Part shown: in pieces, positions 5,098-10,771 of the stretch | Position numbering within the stretch: the first letter of the stretch is position 1 | Layout: every line of letters starts with the position of its first letter | From: JBICHM01 sp043101835 | Lineage (GTDB): Bacteria; Planctomycetota; Phycisphaerae; Phycisphaerales; UBA1924 | Reading direction: 5' to 3' | DNA: 10,771 nt | Assembly (NCBI GenBank): GCA_043101835.1 | Contig: JBICHM010000125.1 | Span: forward strand, 1-10,771 | Position numbers and translations under genes: made by a program | Notes under the pieces: model-generated | Databases searched by the model: none | What the model was told of the DNA's origin: nothing | The model's input: the letters and a program-made list of their open reading frames with translations, nothing else

Positions 5098-8000
5098 TCA
5101 CACCTCCACCGCCGGCTCCGCTTCCTCGCGCATCGCCGCCAGCTTCCCACGCAGCTTCCCGTTCGACTTCGCCGGCGCCGAGGCGTCCACCTCGCCCGAG
5201 ATCGTGCCGTCGCTCGACACCTGGTCGACGCGCACGCTCACGCGCTTCGACACGCCGCGCTCCTGCATCGTCACGCCGTAGAGCCGGTCCGCGGCCTGCA
5301 TCGTGCGCTTGTTGTGCGTGATCACGATGAAGTGGCTGCGGTCGAGGAACTCGCGCACCACATGGCAGAAGCGGTCGACATTCGCGTCGTCGAGCGCCGC
5401 GTCCACCTCGTCCAGCACGCAGAAGGGGGAGGGCTTGCTGTGGAAGATGCTCATCAGCATCGCCACCGCCGTCATCGTCTTCTCGCCGCCCGACAGCTGG
5501 CTGATCGCCCGCGGCTGCTTGCCCGGGGGCTTCGCGATCACCTCGATGCCGCTCTCCAGCCAGTCGATCTCGCCCGTCTCTTCGTTCGGGATCATCCGCA
5601 CCTCGGCCCGTCCGCCGCCGAAGAGCTTGCGGAACATGCCGTTGTCGCCGCCGAAGTGGGCGCTGATCGTCTCGAAGACATCCTTGAACCGCGTCCGCGT
5701 CGCGTCGCTCAGGCGCGTGATGAGGTCCTCGAGGCTCGCCCGCGCCTCGTCGATGTCGGCGACCTGCCGGACAAGGTCCTCGTTGCGCTCCTCGAGTGTC
5801 TCCTCCTCCTCGATCGCCTGCATGTTCACCGCGCCGAGACGCTTGATCTCCTGGCGCAGCTCCGCGATCTCACGCTCCGCCTCGTCGCGATCGACCGGCT
5901 CGACACCCTCGGCCAGCAGCGCGCGGTACTCCGCGAGCTCGAAGACCACATCGACGCCCAGGTCCTCCGACGCCTGCTGCTCGAGCGCTTCGCGCTTCAC
6001 CTCGACCTCGCGCCGCGAGATCTCGAGGCTGTTCCAGTCGCGCTCGACGATCCGCGCCTGCTCACGGGCCCCGCCGAGGCGCTCGCCCAGACGCTCGCTG
6101 ATCGCCTGCGCCTCGCTGCAGCGCTGCGTGATCTGGCTCAGCGCCTCCGCAGCTTCATCCGCCGCCGCCCGCGCCGCGTCGCGCTCCGTCGCCGCCTGCG
6201 CGATCTCACCCTGCCGCCCATCAAGCCGCTCGCGCTCGTGCGCCGCCTGATCCTCGAGGCGACTCCGCTCGCCCGTCCGATCCTCGCGATCGAGTTCGCG
6301 GCGGCGCAGCGCCCGGCGCACGCCCTGCAGCTGCTCGGCCCGCTGCCCCGCCTGCACCCGCGCCTCTGCCGCCGCTTCCGCCGCCTCGTCGTAGACGCGC
6401 TGCAGCGATTCGAGGCGTACTTCCGCCTCCGTCGCCTCGCGCGTCAGCTCGTCGTGCAGCGCATCCAGTCGCGACACCCGCTCCGTCAGGGCCGCGAGAT
6501 CCGTCTGCGCCTGCTCGATCGCGCCGGCGACCTCATCACGTTCGCCGAGCACGCCGCCGTGCTCGCGCCCGAGGCGCTCGGCCTCGCGTGCCAGCCGGTC
6601 GTGCTCGCCCTCGAGCGACACCAGCGCCCGCTCGGCGCGCGTCGCGGCGTCCTGCGTCTCGCTCCGCAGCGCATCCGCCGCCGCCGCCCGCTCGTTCAGC
6701 GTGCCGAGTCGCTCCCGCAGCGACGCCACCGCGCCATCGACCTCACGCAGGCGCGCCTCCAGCGTCGCCAGTTCGCTCTTGCGCTGCAGCACGCCGGGCG
6801 TCGCGCTCTCCGAGCCCTCCGCGCGACCCGCGACCACCCGACCGTCGGCCTCCAGCACACAGCCGTCCCGCGTCACGAACCGCGCCCCGGTCCCCGAGAG
6901 CGGCCCGCTCGCCAGCAGCAGCGCCGTGTCGAGCGACTCAACCACCAGCGTCCGCTCCAGCACCGTCGCGATCGCCCCGCGCGCCCGCTCGTCGCAGCGC
7001 ACCAGGTCGAGCGCCGGACGCGCCGCGTGGAAGGGCAGCAGCCCGAGCGCCGTGCGGAACCGCTCGCGCCCGGCCGAGTCCTGCGCCGCGCCGCCGCGCG
7101 CCGGCAGCAGCGTCACGCGCCCCGGCAGCGCATCGAGCAGCGACCGATCGCTCGCAGCCGCGATACTCTCGACCAGCAGCGCACGGATGTTGTCGCCCAA
7201 CGCCGCCTCGACGATCGAAGCGCTCGCTTCGTCCGTCTCGATGAAGTCCGTCGCCGCGCCGAGCACCGCGCGCAGCGGACCGTCGGGCGACTCTGCCCGC
7301 GCCGCGAGCGTCCGGCGCACCGCCTCGCCGAGCCCCTCGTGCGAATCCACCAGCTCCCGCAGCGCATGCTCGCGGCTCGCCAGCGCCGCACGCTCCCGCT
7401 CCAGCCCGCCCAGCGACTCCGCGTGCTTCCGCTGATCATCGACGACCTCGCGGAAGGCCGAGTCAGCCGCCTGCGCCGCCGCGCGAGTCCGCTCGATCTC
7501 AGCGCGTCCAGCCTCCGCATTCGACGCCGCCTCGCGCTCGCGCTCCACGACGCCGCGGCGCTCGGCCTCGAGCGCCGCGCCCCGCTGCGTCAGCGACTCC
7601 AGACGCTCGTCCAGCGACTCGGCCCGCTTGCGCCCGGCCTCGGCCTGGGCGTGCAGCCCGGCGCGCTGGCGCTCGACATCCGACGCCGCCGAACGCTTCT
7701 GCGACACCTCGCCCCGCGCCCCCGCGATCGCCTCCTGCGCCTCGGCGCGTCGGCGCGACGCCTCCTGCGCCGTGCGCTCCGCCTGCGCAACGCCCGCTTC
7801 GAGCGTTCCGACCTGCTCACGCAGCGAACCGATCTCCTCGCCCGCCTCCTCGATCCGCGCCTCGAGGTCCGCGATCCGGCCCTGAATCTCCGCGTGGCGC
7901 TTCGCGTGCTCCTCGGCCGCGCGCTCGGCGAACACCCGTCGCTGCTCGGCCTGCTCCGCCTTGTGCTGCGCGCCGGCGAGGGCCGACTCCGTCTCCCGCT

Positions 8001-9051
8001 GCGCGCTCGCCAGGTCGTGCCGGCGCAGCTCCGCCTCCTGACGCTCCTCCTCGAGGCTCGCCAGTCGCGCGTTCGCCTCCGTCCGGCGCTGCTCGAGGTC
8101 CGAGAGCCGGCTCGTCAGCCCGTCAAGGCGCTGGCGCAGCTCCTCGTACTGATCGAACATCAGCGCCATCCGCACGCCGCGCAGGGCAGTGTCAAACGCC
8201 CGGAACCGCCGGGCCTTCACCGCCTGCCCCTTCACGATGCGGAGGCGACGCTCCGTCGAGGCCAGTTGCTCGCGCACGCGCACGAGATTCACCTCAACGC
8301 GTTCGAGCTTCCGCTGGGCTTCGATGCGCCGGGCCTTGAACTTGGCGACGCCCGCCGCCTCCTCGAAAAAGGTCCTCCGCTCGACGGCGGACGCCAGCAG
8401 CATCGCGTCCACCTTGCCCTGCTCGATGATCGAGTAGGCGTGGGCGCCGACGCCCGTGTCCATGAACAGCTCGCGGATATCGCGCAGGCGCGCCTTCCGG
8501 CCGTTGATCAGGTATTGACTCGTCCCGTCGCGGTACAGACGGCGCTCGACATCCACCACTTCGGTGTCGATCGGCAGCGGCCGCCGCCGACCCTGCGACC
8601 GGTCGATCATGGAAGGCTCGATGCCGTCCCCCTCGTCCGGCGCATCCGTCTCCTCGTCGGAGGGACCAGTGACCCGGGACCAGGCATCGGAATCCGGGTC
8701 CCCGACCCCCGGTCCCTGGTCCCCAACCTCCGGATTCTCAAAGGTCAGCGTGACGCTGGCCATGCCCGTCGGCTTCCGCCCGGCGCTGCCGGCGAAAAGC
8801 ACATCGAGCATCTCCTTCGAACGCAGGCTCTTCGCGGAACGCTCGCCGAGCACCCAGCGGATCGCATCGACGACATTCGACTTCCCGCACCCGTTCGGTC
8901 CGACGACGCCGATCACCGGCTCGTCGAAGGTGAACTCGGTGCGGTCGGCGAATGACTTGAAGCCACAAAGAGTCAGTTTGGCAAGACGCAGCACTCGGAG
9001 GACCTCCATGTCCGTGCGTGGTCGCGAGAACGCCGGCGACCGCCGCGCCAT
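5098..9051 (-). CDS. smc: Chromosome segregation protein SMC
   Basis: This structural-maintenance-of-chromosomes ATPase has 1317 residues from the chosen start, against about 1190 in typical bacteria. In order it has the N-terminal head GFKSFADRTEF with Walker A GPNGCGKS (51-58), a long Ala/Glu/Arg-rich coiled coil, a hinge at about 570-742, a returning coiled coil, and the C-terminal head with the ABC signature LSGGEKT (about 1186-1192) and Walker B FCVLDEVDAAL ending in catalytic Glu (about 1215). SMC dimerises at the hinge and, with ScpA/ScpB, organises and segregates chromosomes. ScpA and ScpB are not in the window. Between TLTFEN and LPID (about residues 107-157) there are roughly 48 residues more than in B. 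subtilis Smc. The start is debatable: ATG 9144 overlaps the upstream stop as ATGA; ATG 9051 has a strong GGAGGAG; ATG 9009 would best match family N-termini but has no ribosome site. 9051 was chosen for its ribosome-binding site. Confidence 0.95.
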   Translation of the reverse strand: MARRSPAFSRPRTDMEVLRVLRLAKLTLCGFKSFADRTEFTFDEPVIGVVGPNGCGKSNVVDAIRWVLGERSAKSLRSKEMLDVLFAGSAGRKPTGMASVTLTFENPEVGDQGPGVGDPDSDAWSRVTGPSDEETDAPDEGDGIEPSMIDRSQGRRRPLPIDTEVVDVERRLYRDGTSQYLINGRKARLRDIRELFMDTGVGAHAYSIIEQGKVDAMLLASAVERRTFFEEAAGVAKFKARRIEAQRKLERVEVNLVRVREQLASTERRLRIVKGQAVKARRFRAFDTALRGVRMALMFDQYEELRQRLDGLTSRLSDLEQRRTEANARLASLEEERQEAELRRHDLASAQRETESALAGAQHKAEQAEQRRVFAERAAEEHAKRHAEIQGRIADLEARIEEAGEEIGSLREQVGTLEAGVAQAERTAQEASRRRAEAQEAIAGARGEVSQKRSAASDVERQRAGLHAQAEAGRKRAESLDERLESLTQRGAALEAERRGVVEREREAASNAEAGRAEIERTRAAAQAADSAFREVVDDQRKHAESLGGLERERAALASREHALRELVDSHEGLGEAVRRTLAARAESPDGPLRAVLGAATDFIETDEASASIVEAALGDNIRALLVESIAAASDRSLLDALPGRVTLLPARGGAAQDSAGRERFRTALGLLPFHAARPALDLVRCDERARGAIATVLERTLVVESLDTALLLASGPLSGTGARFVTRDGCVLEADGRVVAGRAEGSESATPGVLQRKSELATLEARLREVDGAVASLRERLGTLNERAAAADALRSETQDAATRAERALVSLEGEHDRLAREAERLGREHGGVLGERDEVAGAIEQAQTDLAALTERVSRLDALHDELTREATEAEVRLESLQRVYDEAAEAAAEARVQAGQRAEQLQGVRRALRRRELDREDRTGERSRLEDQAAHERERLDGRQGEIAQAATERDAARAAADEAAEALSQITQRCSEAQAISERLGERLGGAREQARIVERDWNSLEISRREVEVKREALEQQASEDLGVDVVFELAEYRALLAEGVEPVDRDEAEREIAELRQEIKRLGAVNMQAIEEEETLEERNEDLVRQVADIDEARASLEDLITRLSDATRTRFKDVFETISAHFGGDNGMFRKLFGGGRAEVRMIPNEETGEIDWLESGIEVIAKPPGKQPRAISQLSGGEKTMTAVAMLMSIFHSKPSPFCVLDEVDAALDDANVDRFCHVVREFLDRSHFIVITHNKRTMQAADRLYGVTMQERGVSKRVSVRVDQVSSDGTISGEVDASAPAKSNGKLRGKLAAMREEAEPAVEV
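8662..8737. repeat. Palindrome-rich segment inside the smc head-domain insertion
   Basis: GGGACCAG (8662-8669) pairs with CTGGTCCC (8716-8723) over 8 bp, and after one mismatch GACC (8671-8674) pairs with GGTC (8711-8714). GGGACCAG recurs directly at 8676-8683. Separately, GAATCCGG (8690-8697) is the reverse complement of CCGGATTC (8730-8737). The segment stays in frame and encodes the Gly/Pro/Asp/Ser-rich part of the extra SMC residues. It looks like an interspersed GC-rich palindromic repeat accommodated in a coding sequence; this origin is inferred. Confidence 0.6.
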
Positions 9052-9056
9052 GGCGG

Positions 9057-9063
9057 CTCCTCC
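9057..9063 (-). promoter_or_regulatory. Ribosome-binding site supporting the smc start at 9051
   Basis: The coding strand reads GGAGGAG, five bases before the ATG at 9051. Neither of the other in-frame ATGs (9144, 9009) has a comparable site. This decides the start chosen, although initiation by coupling at 9144 is not excluded. Confidence 0.5.
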
Positions 9064-9140
9064 GGGTCCGGTGGCACTCCGTGCCGCCCTGCCAATCGGA
9101 TGATCCGGCCCGATCTCTTGATTCGTGACGCCCGCAGCCG

Positions 9141-10771
9141 TCATCGGCCCCCGCCGCTCGGGGGCCTCGGCGGAATCGGCACCACCCGAGGCTTCTCGCG
9201 AGGCCGCTCCTCCGCCGGACGCACAGGCGCCGCCGCCGGATCAAGCGGCGTCTCCGCCACCTCGCTCTCCTCGAGAACGCTCTCGAACTCCGGACGCTCC
9301 TGCACCTCCAGCGGCGTCAGCGAACGGATCAGGTCCGCCGCGAGCTTGTCCTGCTCCGCGATGAACGCCCCCGCGATCGCCCCGTCCTTCCAGATCTCGT
9401 GCAGCGCGCCCACCACCTCCGAGTAGGTCAGCCCCAGCCCCGGCGCCGGGTCCTCCGGCGTCGGCTCGTGGGCCATGTACTCGATCAGCTTCGTCAGGCG
9501 CGTGTCCACCGTGCCCGTCACCGACCGCCCGCTCGCGTAGTCCTGGTAGTAGATCCGCATCGGATCGTCGGCGCCCTCGGCGCTGAGCATCAGCCGGTCC
9601 GCCCACCCCGTCACGAACGCCGGTCGCTGGAGCCGCGGCTCCTCGCCGAAGACCACGATCCGCGGGGCGCCTTGCTGGCTGATGTAAATCATCGGCTCCG
9701 GCGCCCGCACCATGTCGAGGCGGAACTTGTCCTCGATGACCTTCGTCTCGAGCGCCGGCTCGAAGCGGCGCGACAGCGCCTCGTACGCCGCCACGCGCAC
9801 ATCCTGCTCCGGCGCCGCGAGCAGCTCGCGCAACGCCGCGTTCACCGCCGGATCGGGCCCCATGTCGCCGAGCAGCGAGATCGCATCCGTCCGGATCGCC
9901 GGCGATCCGCCGAGCGCAATCTCCTTCAGCCGGTTCGTCACCAGCGCATCGCCCAGCCGCGCCCCCGCGCGCAGCGCAGCCAGACGCGGCGCCGACTCCG
10001 GAAAGTCATACAGATCCCGCAGCGCCGGAACCGCCTCCGGCCCCAGCGCCTGCAGACACCACGACAGCTCCTCGGCGAGCGCCGGCTCGTTCTGCATCGC
10101 GCGCGCGTACCGCACCGCCCAGTCCTGGGCGAACAACTGATCGACGCGCGTCGCCAGCAGCAGGCTCGTGAACTCTTCCGTGTCCGACCGATACGCGCGA
10201 GGCACGGTGATCTCGATCACCTCTTCGTTCGCCCCACGCGCCGTCCGCTCCCGGTCCTGCGTCCCCTGCGGAAACTTCGTGTTCAGCGCGTTCACGATCG
10301 TTCGTGCGCGCGCGTGCGACGGGCTGTCGAGCAGCAGCGTCAGCGGGCGCGACTCCGTCGCCACGCCACCATTCAGGATCCGGCCGCTCGTCCGCACGAT
10401 CGCGTCTTCACCCTGGCGCGCCGGATCGGCGAACGGGTTGATGAAGATCTCGCCCTTCGCGTCCGCGATCGACGCGACCACCGGCCCGCCGGGCAGCTGC
10501 ATGCCAGGGCGCAGCTCCGTCGTCCACAGGCGCCCGCCCTCGAGGCTCGTCGTCGACGTGCCCGGCAACGCCTCCACAAGCACATCGAAACGCGTTCCCG
10601 GCGTCGCGCCCGGAGGCACACTCGCCTGCACGAAGACCACCGCCGTGTTCCGGTCGTTGATCAGCTCCGTCGGCGTCACCGAGCCGAGCCCGCGCGTCTC
10701 CTGGCCGACGCCGCGAAGACGCATCTCGCGCTCGAGCTCCGCGCGAATTGCCACCGGCACATCGCCCGAGC
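9141..10771 (-). CDS. FlgI-like (P-ring-like) domain and HEAT-repeat protein, 5' end outside window
   Basis: The frame is open to the right edge, so the N-terminus is missing; about 542 residues are visible. Numbering from the GTG at 10760, residues about 22-200 resemble the flagellar P-ring protein FlgI: GLGSVTPTELIND, NTAVVFVQASVPPGATPGTRFDV, SLEGGRLWTTELRP (72-84), then RILNGGVATESRPLTLLL and RARTIVNALNTKF, followed by VIEITVPRAY. Residues about 213-333 are helical HEAT-like repeats. A beta-rich segment with VVFGEEPRL follows at about 340-425, then a Pro/Arg/Glu-rich tail from about 500. FlgI proper is about 360 residues with no HEAT repeats, so this is a fusion or a distinct P-ring-like family. 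Export to the envelope would be expected, but the signal region is not visible. The stop overlaps the earliest possible smc ATG (9144) as ATGA, suggesting co-transcription. No other flagellar genes are seen, so a flagellar role is not established. Confidence 0.75.
   Translation of the reverse strand, partial: SGDVPVAIRAELEREMRLRGVGQETRGLGSVTPTELINDRNTAVVFVQASVPPGATPGTRFDVLVEALPGTSTTSLEGGRLWTTELRPGMQLPGGPVVASIADAKGEIFINPFADPARQGEDAIVRTSGRILNGGVATESRPLTLLLDSPSHARARTIVNALNTKFPQGTQDRERTARGANEEVIEITVPRAYRSDTEEFTSLLLATRVDQLFAQDWAVRYARAMQNEPALAEELSWCLQALGPEAVPALRDLYDFPESAPRLAALRAGARLGDALVTNRLKEIALGGSPAIRTDAISLLGDMGPDPAVNAALRELLAAPEQDVRVAAYEALSRRFEPALETKVIEDKFRLDMVRAPEPMIYISQQGAPRIVVFGEEPRLQRPAFVTGWADRLMLSAEGADDPMRIYYQDYASGRSVTGTVDTRLTKLIEYMAHEPTPEDPAPGLGLTYSEVVGALHEIWKDGAIAGAFIAEQDKLAADLIRSLTPLEVQERPEFESVLEESEVAETPLDPAAAPVRPAEERPREKPRVVPIPPRPPSGGGR

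Noticed and set aside
5314..8955. A very long open frame (1213 codons) on the plus strand opposite smc
   Set aside because: It is the antisense frame of a high-GC coiled-coil gene; its product is a low-complexity Arg/Leu-rich sequence with no recognisable domain, while the opposite strand encodes clear SMC motifs.

Overview
The window is a high-GC bacterial chromosome segment. Counted by hand, positions 8041-8100 are 73% GC and 1921-1980 are 65%. The gene set (a DUF1559-like pseudopilin, a MauE/DoxX-like redox membrane protein, a FlgI-like domain joined to HEAT repeats, and an SMC protein with an enlarged head) suggests a planctomycete, perhaps of class Phycisphaerae. That placement is inference; no rRNA or other marker gene is present.

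Layout. Positions 1-2341 (+) hold a probable operon: the 3' end of a LysM-domain protein, an HldD-like NAD(P)-dependent epimerase/dehydratase-fold protein that lacks the usual YxxxK tyrosine, and an NAD-type isocitrate dehydrogenase. A large imperfect hairpin follows the last stop codon. Positions 2445-4097 (-) hold a compact three-gene cassette of clearly lower GC (2581-2640 is 48%, 4141-4200 is 42%). In order of transcription it encodes a MauE/DoxX-like four-helix membrane protein with a CxC motif, a type IV pilin-like protein overlapping it by ATGA, and a small exported protein with 16 cysteines. A 93-bp divergent intergenic region separates it from an alpha/beta hydrolase (4191-5033, +). 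The hydrolase converges on smc (5098-9051, -) across a 64-bp gap with two strong inverted repeats. Upstream of smc on the same strand is the 5'-truncated gene for a FlgI-like/HEAT-repeat protein (9141-10771, -).

How the parts fit. The first and last blocks look like ordinary chromosomal functions: cell-wall binding, sugar-nucleotide-type chemistry, the TCA cycle and chromosome segregation. The middle cassette is the most unusual part. MauE is known to be needed for maturation of a disulfide-rich periplasmic subunit of methylamine dehydrogenase. Here a MauE-like protein is encoded with a 16-cysteine exported protein and a pseudopilin, which suggests an oxidative folding and surface-presentation module. 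Other points to check are a palindrome-rich in-frame insertion in the SMC ATPase head, the apparent loss of catalytic residues in the HldD-like protein, and the FlgI-HEAT fusion beside smc. No tRNA, rRNA, CRISPR array, transposase or integrase was seen.
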